Below, one piece after another: positions 16,745-26,839 of a DNA stretch of 64,000 bases. The position numbers and the translations under genes are program-made. Each line of letters opens with the position of its first letter. The stretch's first letter is position 1. The notes under the pieces were generated by a model, which saw nothing but the letters and a program-made list of their open reading frames with translations, was not told the DNA's origin and did no database searches. Location of the stretch: the NCBI GenBank assembly GCA_033064195.1, contig JARBJD010000302.1:25192-89191 (forward strand), given 5' to 3'. The stretch comes from Blattamonas nauphoetae. Lineage: Eukaryota; Preaxostyla; Oxymonadida.

Positions 16745-19045
16745 CTACCGAAGGAGAGACCCCACATCGGATCCCGTCTTCTGTCTTTTTTTCTTCTGAT
16801 CTGTCGAGCTCTGCTGCTTTTGTGGACGAGGAATCATGTTTGGTGCATTTGCCGATCCTCTGGCCAGGGACTGCTGTTGGAGGAGAGACTTCCCAGGCAT
16901 CATCCCCGAATGAGGCGAGACACCTTCAACCATTCCGTACTGCCCGCTCTGTGAAGGAGGAGGCCTTGAAGGTCGGTCTGTTGTTGGCTGTGGTGGCTGT
17001 GTCCGTGGCTTGACGACATCTGGCTGCGTCCCATCTGCGGGAAGGACTGCCGGTTGGGGTTGGCAGAGAGTCTGATTGCGTCGAGCTGGGGTTGGTCGAG
17101 TGGAGGCTGTTGTGGGGCGCCTCGCTCTCGTTTGGAGTGTGTGTTGTCCAGCTGGATGTACTGTGATTCATGCTGAGGGATGGGCGGGATGTCCTCGATG
17201 GTCTGGGATGTCTTTGCTTTCTTCATCGAATACGTCGGCACGTTCCTCGCCGACGGACAGAACATCTTTTTCGTGACGTCCAGTCCGCCCCCTCCAACAC
17301 CTACAGAACAGGCTCCGACTACATCGCTCGCATCCGGCCTACGTGCGCGCTGTGGTCGGTGGGAGGTGTGCTCGACGTGGAGCCGATGGGCGAGACTGGC
17401 GGCTGGGTCTTCTCGGGCACTTCGGGCGTCCACAGCTCGTCGGAGGAGCCGTGATGGGTTTTGGAGGTGTGGTGGGGAAAAGTGTGGAGGAGTGAGTGCA
17501 GCTTTGATTTGTGGTAGACACAGCGATGAGATGAAAAGAAATGCAGGATCGAATCAAAACTGACGTTGGTGTGCTGACACGAGAAATGAGGAGCCGAACG
17601 ACTTTTGAACAGTCCATCCATGCCATCGTCCGAAGAGAAGAGGCCAGAATCCTCAGACGACGTGCGCGGGACGTTCGGAAGGGACTCCGACTGCTCGAGC
17701 TGTCTGTTCGGGTTGAGAAGGAAGAGTGCGCGCTGTGAGTAAGTTGGCTGCATAAAGGCCGAACCGATCCGCGACGGGTGCGGAACGACGTCGGCTCGTT
17801 TGACGTATTCCGTTGATGGTCGCTTCCGTAGAGTGGCGAGTCTGTCGTGGAGTTTGCTGGTGTGGCTGAGAATGTCGAAGAAATGTCGCCAGACGAACCG
17901 TTGTGGATCTTCTCTCCGGTTTCTTGGCTGGCGGTGAGCTGTTGGGAGGTGAACGAGGCGTGCGCGAGGTTGGACGAGGCTTCGATGCGCTTGTTTGCGG
18001 AGGGGGGAGGCGGTGAGAGAGGCTCCGGTGTTTGGAGTGTGTTGCTGTCCATTGTGTGTTTCGAGTGGAGTCTGTTTGTTGATTCAAATCCTTTCTCTTT
18101 CCTCTCCACGTGTGTTGTGCTTCTGCTCAGCGTGTTGTGCGACTCGTTGCGTGGGGAGAGCTTCTGCCCTCCTTCCATGATCCCCTCCGTCTGCGCGATC
18201 AAACCCATCGAATGCAGACTCCCAGTGTCGGTTAAGAAAGACGAAAGCGTGATTTCCGAATCTGCTCTGCTCATGGTCAGTGTTGTGATCGAACAATTTG
18301 TGGGAAAGAGAGCGAGTGTCGGTTGTGGTGTGGATGGATTGCCTGAAACCAACGAGAACGACGTAAAAGTTGATCACTGCGAGAGAGATTCGGTCGTCTC
18401 GTTGAGATTGTTCAAAGAAAGATATTTGTCGGTGTCTGGGTGGTGGGTGTTGGTGCGTGTGGAGTGGACGAGGTTCATGAAGGGGTTTGTGGCGAGTGGG
18501 GAGAAGGTGGGGGTTGGGGTGGGTGTGCCGGAGTTTGCGGTGAAGTTGTGTTGGAGAAGGGGAGACAGCTGCTCTGTGGGGCTTCCTTTCGACATGTTGA
18601 ACAGAAGAGGTGAGCAATTGTTGTGGAGCTGGGAAGGAATTTGTTGAGGGGCTGTTTGTGTCGGATAATCCATTCTGAACTGCAAGGGCGAGGAATTGGA
18701 ATGTTTGTGGATGCGAACTGAAGGGGGAACGTGAGATTGGACGGGTGATACTGTTTCTACGGTCTGCGGTGGTACTTGCTGATTCTACTGAGCTTTCTTC
18801 TTTTCATGTCGCTCTTTGTCAAATGGTTTGATTTCCGGTTGCGTGAATCGTGAAGAACGCGATGTTTTGTGCTCGTCGGACGGTTTTTTCGCAGACTTGA
18901 TTTCCTGTTGTTCTTTGTTCTGTTTACTTCGAGTGCGTTGTTCATCTCGTTGTTTTTTTGTCAGATTGTTTGTTTGTTCCTGATTCAGCTCCTTTTCCTT
19001 CTGAGCATCTCGTTCCCAAGCGAAGAAGTCGATGGGTGGGTTTCC
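16745..19045 (-). pseudogene. decayed Ser/Gln/Pro-rich host gene
   Basis: Reading the minus strand from about 19,045, a highly charged helical stretch (WERDAQKEKELNQEQ and following) runs to a TAG at about 18,784. The same frame continues with a Gln/Pro-rich segment and LNETTESLSQ to a TGA at about 18,374, then again in frame with a Ser/Thr-rich segment (SRADSEITLSSFLTD). Frameshifts near 17,690, 17,390 and 16,920 move coding character (SEDSGLFSSDDGMDG; QYIQLDNTHSKRERG) into other frames. This looks like a low-complexity, probably regulatory or cytoskeletal host protein in decay, although short introns could explain some breaks. No family recognised. Plus-strand open frames over the same region look like shadows. 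Confidence 0.4.
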
Positions 19046-19694
19046 TGTTGTATGGCGTGACTTCAGATCGTTTCATGGAAGCTTACCAATTAAGAACTCA
19101 TATAAGCAATACAACACCGATCAAAGATCGTCAACTCGAACGAGATCCTTAAAGTGATGCGCTCGGAGCGAGGCATTTCTTACTGTTCCTCTGAAACCGA
19201 CATGACTGCGTTTGGGGTATTCTTCGCCGTTTCCTGTGTGTGTTCTTTTCGCAAGACCGAAATCAATAAGATTAATCCTGTTCAGATCATGAGAACCTCG
19301 GCCAATGATAAAGTTACTCTGATAAAAGCAAAGGGAGGGTGACGAAAGATCGAGTCACACTGGTAAGATGTTACTGGCACAATAGGAGTACAATCACGGA
19401 TATTGGAGTGAAGGAGCTTGCGCGACTACAGATGATCAGTGAGATCTGCTTGGAGTGTTCAGTTGAGAAAATGAACGATGATTTTTGACGTGGAAGGGTG
19501 ATTATGACCTTAATGATGAATGGAAGTCAATTAAGAGAATAGAAACAATGACGAAGAAGGAAAATATGAAATTTTGAAGATATTGGGAGCCAATATATGA
19601 CTCGGTCATTGAATAAACGAAATGATCAGAAGACGATTCACAGGTCGGGCATACCTCGACATTCAAATGTGTTCGCTCTTATATGAGTGAAAGT
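19046..19694. other. non-genic stretch
   Basis: No supported gene. A possible 42-bp intron-like sequence with GTAAGC at one end and ACAACAG at the other can be read on the minus strand at about 19,046-19,087, just upstream of the pseudogene, but neither flank gives a convincing start. The rest is plain sequence with stops in all frames. Confidence 0.3.
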
Positions 19695-19889
19695 TCATTG
19701 TCTCAATTCTTTCAGTTCATTCCGTGAGCCAAAATGGACGATATTGTCGGGTTCTGGACGATTGAGGGAGAGTGTCCTGATTGACAGCGGATTGAGGTGA
19801 TAATCTGTGAAAGGAATCAACTGATGAGAACAACACACAGGAACAGTCATGGATAAGAGGATGAAAAAGAAAAAGAGAGTGTCTTTCAT
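19695..19889 (-). CDS. short secreted peptide or N-terminal remnant of a surface protein (64 aa)
   Basis: The N-terminus has a clear signal-peptide pattern: Met-Lys, then a long hydrophobic run (LFFFFILLSMTVPVCC) and a small-residue cleavage region. About 40 polar residues follow. The large surface proteins of this window also start with signal peptides followed by short spacers, so this may be the 5' end of such a gene cut off by later rearrangement. It sits beside the orphan Polinton fragment at 20.0 kb. Coding status is uncertain. Confidence 0.35.
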   Translation of the reverse strand: MKDTLFFFFILLSMTVPVCCSHQLIPFTDYHLNPLSIRTLSLNRPEPDNIVHFGSRNELKELRQ

Positions 19890-20015
19890 GATTGTGTGAT
19901 TTTTGAGTTGGATTGTGGGTTCGATCTAGGATGTCTGGTGGATACGCATTTTCAGTCTTTTTCCCCCAAAAAAAGTCTTGGATAGAGTGAAATAGATTGA
20001 TTGAACGAAAAAAAT

Positions 20016-20090
20016 GGAGGAGTCGAGTCTCGAAAAATGGACCCCATTTAATACAAATTAAAAAATTCAAAAATAAAAAAATAACAACGA
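20016..20090. repeat. relic Polinton promoter next to an inverted 17-bp motif
   Basis: The 17-bp motif at 20,016-20,032 is the exact reverse complement of 15,071-15,087. Immediately right of it, 20,045-20,100 aligns with 14,620-14,680: an ATG (minus strand), the box ACAAATTAAAAAAT and a second A-rich tract. The sequence thus retains an element promoter whose own gene is gone, followed by the orphan gene. It may mark the end of a second, largely deleted Polinton. Confidence 0.45.
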
Positions 20091-20093
20091 GTT

Positions 20094-20585
20094 TTATTTC
20101 TGTTGATCTTTTTGAAGTATCCAATTTGGTACTTTTCTTTTCACGTACTTCATCCAGATTTCGGCACAGATTGGTCGATAATATTCGAACGATTCTGGTT
20201 TCATCTTCAAGAAACTTTGAGGTTTTGCTCTCAACATGTTCATCACCATTTGACTGATCTGTTCTTTCGATAGTCTGACGTATAACTCCTCCGATGCACA
20301 GGAAAGTTTTCTGACGTTCGCTATTTGACAGATCAGTTGAGGTTGGTTTCGTCGCCATTTCTTTGCATCATAGTTCATCCAAGTTGGGTTATCGATGTCA
20401 ACAACTTTTTGGAATAATTGTTTTAAAGTTTTGAAATTGACAATCAGTTCTGGCTTCCACAATCCTAATTTCATGAGAAATAAATGATTCTGACTCAGGA
20501 AATTCATCATATCACTGTCCTTTCGATTGGGATTAGTGTATTCTAAAATTTGCTCAAGTTCTTCGATGAGTTCTAGCTGTGCCAT
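20094..20585 (-). CDS. orphan Polinton-type gene of unknown function (163 aa)
   Basis: An all-helical, Lys- and Trp-containing protein with no motif I recognise. It is preceded by the element promoter box (ACAAAATAAAAAAT at about 20,589-20,602) and not by host-type sequence, so it probably belongs to a Polinton. It occupies the place that the 150-aa repeat protein holds next to the 14,622 promoter in element A, but the two proteins do not look homologous. Its frame is fully open although the rest of the element is missing. It could be cargo or a terminal accessory gene. Confidence 0.6.
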   Translation of the reverse strand: MAQLELIEELEQILEYTNPNRKDSDMMNFLSQNHLFLMKLGLWKPELIVNFKTLKQLFQKVVDIDNPTWMNYDAKKWRRNQPQLICQIANVRKLSCASEELYVRLSKEQISQMVMNMLRAKPQSFLKMKPESFEYYRPICAEIWMKYVKRKVPNWILQKDQQK

Positions 20586-20639
20586 TTAGTACAAAATAAA
20601 AAATTCGAAAAATAAAAAATCTCCTTTGTTTTTTCAAAA

Positions 20640-21674
20640 GTGAAATTTCTTGATAACTACTGATCCGATTTCAATAATTCTTGCGGCAATCGAAAGAGCG
20701 TGTCTGATATGACCTTAGATGAGAGTTTGATCAAGATCTGAGAACATCGATTTTTCTTCATTTTTCCATGTCACCAAAAAAAAATGACATATGGCAAAAA
20801 TCAATATTGTTCAAAAATTTTTGGAAAATCGTTTTTATATCATGTTTGACATCCATTCTGTGAAATTTGAGGTTGATTTGACGAACAACTACTGTTTTCA
20901 AAACTTGATTTTGAAGTGTCCCGTATCTTATTAAAAATCGTCATTAAAACCCTCTACACAGATATATAGCCGGGGTAAATCCTCGGAAAATTAGGGACGA
21001 GTAGTCGAGTGGTAAGTGCACGTACCACTAGGCTAGGAGTCCCAGGTTCGAACCCCGGAGGAAGCAATAATTTGTCCGACGTCGGAATGCAAAAAATGAG
21101 ATAAATGTCAGAAACAGGGATCGCAACCCTGGGCCTTAGGGACTTGCCAACACACCAGGCAATAAAAACCACCAGCTTCCTCCCTCCCTAAGGTTTTGCA
21201 CTTTTTTTGCCTATATGCAAAATCGAGTCCTCTATCGATTGCGAGTGGTTTCGAGTCCCGATCTCTGCTCGTTGTCGAGATACGAGTGTTTTCTCAAAAG
21301 AGGTTCACTTTTTTTTCGAACTTTTTTGAACAAAGAATAACTCAGATCTCGACGAATACTCAACCGATCTTCATCTGGTTTCATTTGATCGATGAGTCAC
21401 ATCGTCCTCGAGATTTTAGTTTTTGTTTCACGAATTTTCTCAACCAGGTTCCCAAATAAGCGCCAAATTAGTCATATGGAAAAAATCAAAAAGTCGAAAA
21501 AGTGACTAAATATTCGAAATAAAGCAAAAATGTACTTCAAAATGGACGTTTTTCAAGAGGTTAAAATATTGGATATATTTTTGGAATTTAGGCCAAATAT
21601 TGATGTCATCAAAATGTCATAAATTCCTTTTAATACAAGATTCAAAAATGGTCAATCGGAATTGATTTTCAACT
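20640..21674. other. AT-rich non-coding stretch with a tRNA-like block
   Basis: Apart from the tRNA-like sequence at about 20,997-21,067 and a T-arm-like hairpin at 21,117-21,133, I see only AT-rich sequence with short A and T runs and no open frame of coding character. Confidence 0.5.
20997..21067 (+). other. degenerate tRNA or tRNA-derived sequence
   Basis: An A-box-like sequence (TAGTCGAGTGG, about 21,004-21,014) and a perfect B box (GGTTCGAACCC, about 21,048-21,058) have tRNA-like spacing. The T arm has one mismatch. The acceptor strands do not pair and the anticodon region instead forms a 7-bp hairpin around GTGCAC, so this is not a normal tRNA. The antisense translation gives PPGFEPGTP, the peptide typical of mis-called tRNA genes. 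It could be a tRNA pseudogene or the head of a short interspersed element. Confidence 0.4.
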
Positions 21675-22826
21675 TTGGTTTTCAACGATTTTTTCAATCG
21701 GGTTCTCTATTCGTTCTCTATACTACTCTTCCTTCAGAAGGGCGTTGTGTTACCTCAGAATCTTGTGGCGATGTCAGAGGTCGGAAAGTGGGGCAATATT
21801 GATGTGGGTGGAGAGGTCAAAGCGGTGTGTTTGGGAGAAATTGTTGGGAGTTGGAAACAGCATTTTGATAAACCTGGTGCAAATAAAGCGGAGTGGGTGG
21901 CGTGTGCTTCCGTCGGGAAGTGGAGAAGTTGAGCTGTTCAGCATCACCTAAACAGTCCATATTTCCTGGCACCGGAAACGATGGATGCATAAAACAACAT
22001 AAGGAGTGTCAAAAACTTGCCAGACACAATCAGACGACATTTTGACACCATTCAGATCAGCTTTGTTTTCTGCCTTTGGTTTTGCTAGCGACGGAGTAGA
22101 TCATCCCGATTTGGCCGGCGATCCCTTTCGAAGGCGATGGATGCTTCAAACTGGAGGAGTGTGAGGTAAGCATGTGCAGCTGGTGGAGTGGAATGGATGA
22201 TGATCCTGGCAAAGTCAAAACTTCGTAGCGAGAGCTTCTGATGACTCGTCGGTTGCTGCAAACTTCCCTCTCCATTTCGAGGATCCAAAGGTCGTGCTGT
22301 GAGCGAAGAGAAAGAGAGAAAGTGAATAAAAGACGAAGAGATAACAATGTGGGGAGAAGAGGAAGAAACAAGAGATGTCCGAAATAGCAAACTGTGCAGA
22401 GCTTTTTCATGCTCTATCACTCTTCCTTCACTGGAACCTCTTCTGTCATAGTTGTTCCTATCACATTCACAGCTTCCAACATTTTCTCTTCTTCTCTTAG
22501 ATTCCTGTTCGAGAGATTTGGATGGTTAACGGGAAGATCATCTGTGGACAGTATCAGAGAAGTGTCGAAAAGGGAGATGGAATGAAATTCATGAGGTAGG
22601 AAGATGTAAAAGTGAATGGAATTCATGGAAATCAAAAAGAAGACAATCACGAGTCATAGGAAGAAAAGGATGGATTCAAACCGGTTCATTGGATGGTTCA
22701 CAAGAATATCCATGGGAGAAATGAAAATTCCGCGGATGAGAGAGAATCAAAACGAAACAGTTTGAGAGTGATTTCGAAGCGCCTATTTAGGCGAAGTGAT
22801 CCCACCCAAAAAGTGGTCCCGTGAGG
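21675..22826. other. possible gene remnants, no supported gene
   Basis: Several short open pieces occur in different frames. A minus-strand piece at 22,057-22,420 has a hydrophobic start and a more protein-like tail, and a plus-strand piece lies at 21,675-21,951. The minus-strand piece lies downstream of the host gene at 22,827-23,414 and could be its broken continuation, but stops and frame changes intervene. Confidence 0.3.
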
Positions 22827-23414
22827 TCAAATGTACTCACCTTTGCCTAAAATGGTCGGACCAATCAGAACCCTGGTGATCTCTCTCTCGCTGAGTTTCT
22901 CCTGAAGTTGGTCGTTCTGTTTCTGGAGATTGGAGAATGCAATCTCTTTTTCTTCGATCGACTCAAATTGTTCTTTTGGAACAAGAACAAAAGGTCCTTC
23001 TTCATGATCTTCAAGAGAAACACAACATACTTTTACTTGACGCTTGATGGATGGAGCGAGAGAGGGAGATTGGGAGAGTTGGGAGAGAGAGGAGTGGAGG
23101 AGTCGCTTGTTTGGGATTGGAGTGTGAGAATCGAAGTACTCGTCCAGGATCGTCATCATTCTTTGAAGGAGCTGCGAGAGGAGTTGATTGCTTTGTTCCG
23201 TAGGTGGTGGTTTGCGGTCGTCTTGTGAATGTTGTTGATGTTGTTGTGATGGGATGTGGGACGCGAGGAGAGTGGGAATGTGAAACCATTGGAACGAGTT
23301 TACTTTATTTCTTGGATGGACAGACGAGTCATTCAACAATTCCAACACAGACTCCATTGTCGGATGATTCTTCGGAATGGAGAAAAGATGAAGTAAAAAG
23401 ATAGAGTGACTCAT
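22827..23414 (-). CDS. host hypothetical protein with coiled coil (195 aa, possibly truncated)
   Basis: The protein starts with a helical segment (MESVLELLNDSS after a possible earlier ATG). A Gln/Ser-rich linker follows, then a helix pair (LLSQLLQRMMTILDEYF). The C-terminal part holds VSLEDHEEGPFVLVPKEQF and a strong coiled coil (KEIAFSNLQKQNDQLQEKL). It ends shortly after ILIGPTILGKG-like residues at a stop, so it may be the surviving 5' part of a longer gene. I do not recognise a family with certainty. Codon use and composition differ from the Polinton genes, and no element promoter box precedes it. Confidence 0.5.
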   Translation of the reverse strand: MSHSIFLLHLFSIPKNHPTMESVLELLNDSSVHPRNKVNSFQWFHIPTLLASHIPSQQHQQHSQDDRKPPPTEQSNQLLSQLLQRMMTILDEYFDSHTPIPNKRLLHSSLSQLSQSPSLAPSIKRQVKVCCVSLEDHEEGPFVLVPKEQFESIEEKEIAFSNLQKQNDQLQEKLSEREITRVLIGPTILGKGEYI

Positions 23415-23722
23415 AAAAGGAGAAAATCAAGACACAAACAAATTCATCTTTTACGTCGATCTTCGATATGTTCTAAAGATTTCATGGATACAAGAGATTG
23501 AGAGAGAGGAAAAAATGAATTGTAATGATGTGAAGATGTATCATACGTGATGAGGTTCTGGGAGCATATCTGATGAACGTGATCCAACCACAACAATTAA
23601 TAGATATCCGCTTCTCAAATCATGTGTCATTTCAAGTATCGAAAATGATTGCAATATGGTGTAAACTGTAGGAGGACATATTTGAAAGAAGAAGAAAGGA
23701 GAATTGACACGTTCGGTGATCT
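23415..23722. other. intergenic stretch upstream of surface gene copy 1
   Basis: Divergent intergenic region between the minus-strand host gene and surface gene copy 1. No gene seen. The conserved palindrome sits at its right edge. Confidence 0.4.
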
Positions 23723-23742
23723 GATCAAGCCATAGTTTGATC
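23723..23742 (+). promoter_or_regulatory. conserved palindromic upstream element of surface genes
   Basis: GATCAAGCCATAGTTTGATC is an imperfect palindrome with a 6-bp stem. It lies 10 bp upstream of the ATG of copy 1 and is repeated exactly at 30,455-30,474, 10 bp upstream of copy 2. Sequence further upstream diverges, so this may be a protein-binding promoter element or simply the left edge of the duplicated unit. Confidence 0.45.
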
Positions 23743-23752
23743 TCACAAGAAA

Positions 23753-26700
23753 ATGACATTCTTGAGAGTACTCATTCTTGCCTGTACGTGGATATCAGCC
23801 GACTATCCATCAACAACCCACGCTCATGTATATGTCTCACGTGATTTCGCTGCTTTCTTGGACAATCACTCGAACCAACAAAACAAACGGTCCTTATCTG
23901 GAACATCTTCAATCATGATCCCAAATGGTGTCTTTCATGCACAAGAAGTTCCTCTCCACTCTCGAAATGTGGATATATCAGGATCATCAACATCCATCTC
24001 TCACCGAAATAGTGTCCACAATCTCGCCGAAGAAAACAAATCGCGACATCCAGACAACGAAAACTATCGCTCAAGAAAGCAACTTTCTGTGATGTTTGAT
24101 GTGTGGAACAGCACATGCCGACTTGATAATGTCAAGTTATTTGCGAACACACCAGACACTGCCGTGAGTTTGATCCACTCGTCGACATTTGTGATTTCTC
24201 GGAGTGAGATCACGTCGAGCACTAACACATCTCCATTTGTGATTGGGGATTCGAGGATGGACTCCTCGGTGTCAGTGTCGATTATCTCGTGCAGCCATCG
24301 CTCATCATCGGAATCGTCGTCTCTGCTGCCTCTGGTGAGCGGACCACGATCCTCGTCATGTTCATCGCAAATGAGATCGAATGAAGAAGGACATGCGGAC
24401 GCTTTTGGAGCTGGATCACTTTCGATAGTGGGAAGTGATTTGTCGATGAAATCGAAGCATTTGGTGATTGGAACCGGCCCACTTTTCGATTTCGGGAAAT
24501 GTTTTGGAAATGGTCTGACAGGAGTTGTTGGATGCTCTGTGTCTCTGTCGTCGTCTTCGCTGACAAACACGACGAGCACTCGCCTTCCTTCGACGTTCAC
24601 AAGTTCGCTCTCGTTTGTGACGCAGCGACTGATTGGGGTATCAGTGTCGGACTCGACGAATCATCTTTGCGGAACAAGCGGGATGCGGATGGACTGGTCA
24701 GGATCGTCTCTGCTGTCGAACTGTTCGTTCTCCTCCTGCGTCACCACCAACGATGCTCCAGACCCAATTGCCGAACCTATTCCAGAACCCGGACAGGAAA
24801 TCGATGAAATCACACAAACCGAACGTATCTATCTTTTCCAAGCAATGGATAATGAAACAGAAGCCAATCAAATATGGATCCACTCCTGTCATTTTGCCGA
24901 TATCCTTTATTCTACGTATCCTTGTCATGGAGCCGCCATCTTCATCCAGTACAAGCGAGCTGATATTATCATCAAGACCTGTTCCTTCACGCGATGCCAT
25001 GCAGCTCACAGTTTGGGGGTCGGTGGAGCGGTCTACCTGTTGTATCCGTCGTCCAGCGATGCCAAACAATACTCGACCACACTCTTCAACTGCCAGTTCA
25101 CGAACAACACAGCTCAGTTCGGTGGACATCTCTGTCTTCAAGATTATGTTCCTGTGACAGTCGCGCAGTGCACGTTCGCGGAGTCAGGACCGAGAGTTGA
25201 TCCGGACACCGATCAGTATAGTTCAGTTCGCGTCACTTTGTCGGGCGACTGCCGCTTCGACAACTGCACACTCTCCGACAACGAGGGATTAAGCGTTGGA
25301 GGGATCGAAATCCACCAATCTTCGTCAACGGGCAAGATCGTCCTGACGGATGTCCTATTCGCCAACAATTTGCGCACATCAGGCACACCCAGCAGACGTG
25401 TGACTGACTTCCTCTTCTATTTTGACACAGGCATCGAAAACAGTGAGTTCTTCGACTGCTTCTCAACATCAACACCAATCCATTGTGCGAGCCGATCCGC
25501 TGAGAAGATCTATCCTGACTTGATCGGTCCATCAATCATCTCTGTCGACCAGACGATCCAGGAGAATGCGAATGGGGATGGATTCGAGGTTGTTCTGTCG
25601 TTTAACGGGGTGTTCACTGGATCAAGCAGGAAATACGATGTGACATTCGAAGATGCAGATGGAAGTGAGTTTGTGGCAAAGGCAATGTCGTTCTCGAAAA
25701 CAGCAGGAATAGCGACATTCGCACTCAACAATCCAAGCGTTTCTGGTCTCTCATCTTCAACCGTATATTCGATTGTGAAAGTGGAGAAGAGCGCCTCCGA
25801 AGCAGCAAGCAACGACTTCGTCGAAGGTGGAGTGACCGAGCCAGACTGGACGTGGTGGCATCACACTTTGGAAAGCCGAGCAGGCAACATGGTTGGAATG
25901 TCGTTCACAACACCCGCAGGACCAACACTGACCAACATCAAAGCGGACCTGAATCCGTCGAACCTGAATGAAGGGAAAGTGTCGGTGACAATTAACAACA
26001 TCTTGGCTGGATCGTACAATCTGGTTGTTTTCGATTCGTCGGATCCTCTGAAGACAGAAATCACGATTGGTCCGTTCTCATTCACAGCCTCAAACACAGA
26101 AACGACAAAGACACTCACAGTGGTGATTCATCCTTCACATGAGTTGTCGTATGGGAAAACGTACACAGTGAAGACGTTGTCGTCATCGACACTGATTGTT
26201 TCTCACACCGGACAGACATTGACGATGCCAGATGCGCCAGCTCGAATCAGTTTAGCGAATCCAACGCTGAGTGGAGTGAACGGGACGTCAGTGACACTTT
26301 CTCTGACGGGAGCAGCACTGCCTTGTGATTCCGATTTGACGATTGTTGTGAAAGAGATGGAGGGAGATGTGATCAAGGAAGGAGCCTCGGAAATCACTTT
26401 GACTGGAACGATTGAAGGAACGAGTGGATCGACAGCGACGACATGCTCAGTGAGTGTGGAAATCTACAACAAAACTGAGACGCTTGAATATTCTCTGAGA
26501 TACAAGATCATCTCGCTGTCGATAGTTGGATTGAAGTGTATTGTTGATCCAACTGCGACATTCAAAGTTCCTGACTCTCCAGGTCGCATTGAAAACGTGG
26601 TTCGAACGATTCTCGATGGTCTGAGGACGTCTGTGTCGGTAGTCGTGAAAGGAGTGAATCTCCCCTCATCCATCTCCACTGTCACTGTCATGCACCAGAC

Positions 26701-26839
26701 TTCTCTGGTAAGCTCGACGTCGGTTGTTTGGAACTCTGAATCCCAGCTGACTGTCTCGTTCGGTGCTGGGCTAACCCAATCAACCTCAACACTTGCCTTC
26801 GGAGAACAGTATGAAATCAGCTCGGTCACGGCAGGATGA
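23753..26839 (+). CDS. surface protein copy 1, extracellular part (beta-helix and Ig-like repeats)
   Basis: It starts with a signal peptide (LRVLILACTWISADY). Residues about 100-600 carry parallel beta-helix style repeats, with Cys-Phe/Asn-rich turns such as NCQFTNNTAQFGGH and FDNCTLSDNEG. From about 600, repeated Ig-like modules of roughly 100 residues follow, each with a ...LSLTGAALP or VVVKGVNLP type strand. The frame ends in TGA at 26,837-26,839. Copy 2 has GGATCGACAG where this copy has GGATGACAG, so one base is missing, and the gene continues in the next open frame. It is probably a secreted, membrane-anchored adhesin- or receptor-like host protein. Confidence 0.7.
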   Translation: MTFLRVLILACTWISADYPSTTHAHVYVSRDFAAFLDNHSNQQNKRSLSGTSSIMIPNGVFHAQEVPLHSRNVDISGSSTSISHRNSVHNLAEENKSRHPDNENYRSRKQLSVMFDVWNSTCRLDNVKLFANTPDTAVSLIHSSTFVISRSEITSSTNTSPFVIGDSRMDSSVSVSIISCSHRSSSESSSLLPLVSGPRSSSCSSQMRSNEEGHADAFGAGSLSIVGSDLSMKSKHLVIGTGPLFDFGKCFGNGLTGVVGCSVSLSSSSLTNTTSTRLPSTFTSSLSFVTQRLIGVSVSDSTNHLCGTSGMRMDWSGSSLLSNCSFSSCVTTNDAPDPIAEPIPEPGQEIDEITQTERIYLFQAMDNETEANQIWIHSCHFADILYSTYPCHGAAIFIQYKRADIIIKTCSFTRCHAAHSLGVGGAVYLLYPSSSDAKQYSTTLFNCQFTNNTAQFGGHLCLQDYVPVTVAQCTFAESGPRVDPDTDQYSSVRVTLSGDCRFDNCTLSDNEGLSVGGIEIHQSSSTGKIVLTDVLFANNLRTSGTPSRRVTDFLFYFDTGIENSEFFDCFSTSTPIHCASRSAEKIYPDLIGPSIISVDQTIQENANGDGFEVVLSFNGVFTGSSRKYDVTFEDADGSEFVAKAMSFSKTAGIATFALNNPSVSGLSSSTVYSIVKVEKSASEAASNDFVEGGVTEPDWTWWHHTLESRAGNMVGMSFTTPAGPTLTNIKADLNPSNLNEGKVSVTINNILAGSYNLVVFDSSDPLKTEITIGPFSFTASNTETTKTLTVVIHPSHELSYGKTYTVKTLSSSTLIVSHTGQTLTMPDAPARISLANPTLSGVNGTSVTLSLTGAALPCDSDLTIVVKEMEGDVIKEGASEITLTGTIEGTSGSTATTCSVSVEIYNKTETLEYSLRYKIISLSIVGLKCIVDPTATFKVPDSPGRIENVVRTILDGLRTSVSVVVKGVNLPSSISTVTVMHQTSLVSSTSVVWNSESQLTVSFGAGLTQSTSTLAFGEQYEISSVTAG

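Noticed and set aside
17847-18647. A 266-aa plus-strand open frame.
   Set aside because: It is antisense to a minus-strand frame with clearer low-complexity protein character. Its Val/Gly/Trp-rich composition mirrors the complementary strand.
20954-21172. A 72-aa minus-strand open frame containing PPGFEPGTP.
   Set aside because: This peptide is the standard antisense translation of a tRNA T arm and D arm; the frame is a shadow of the tRNA-like sequence.
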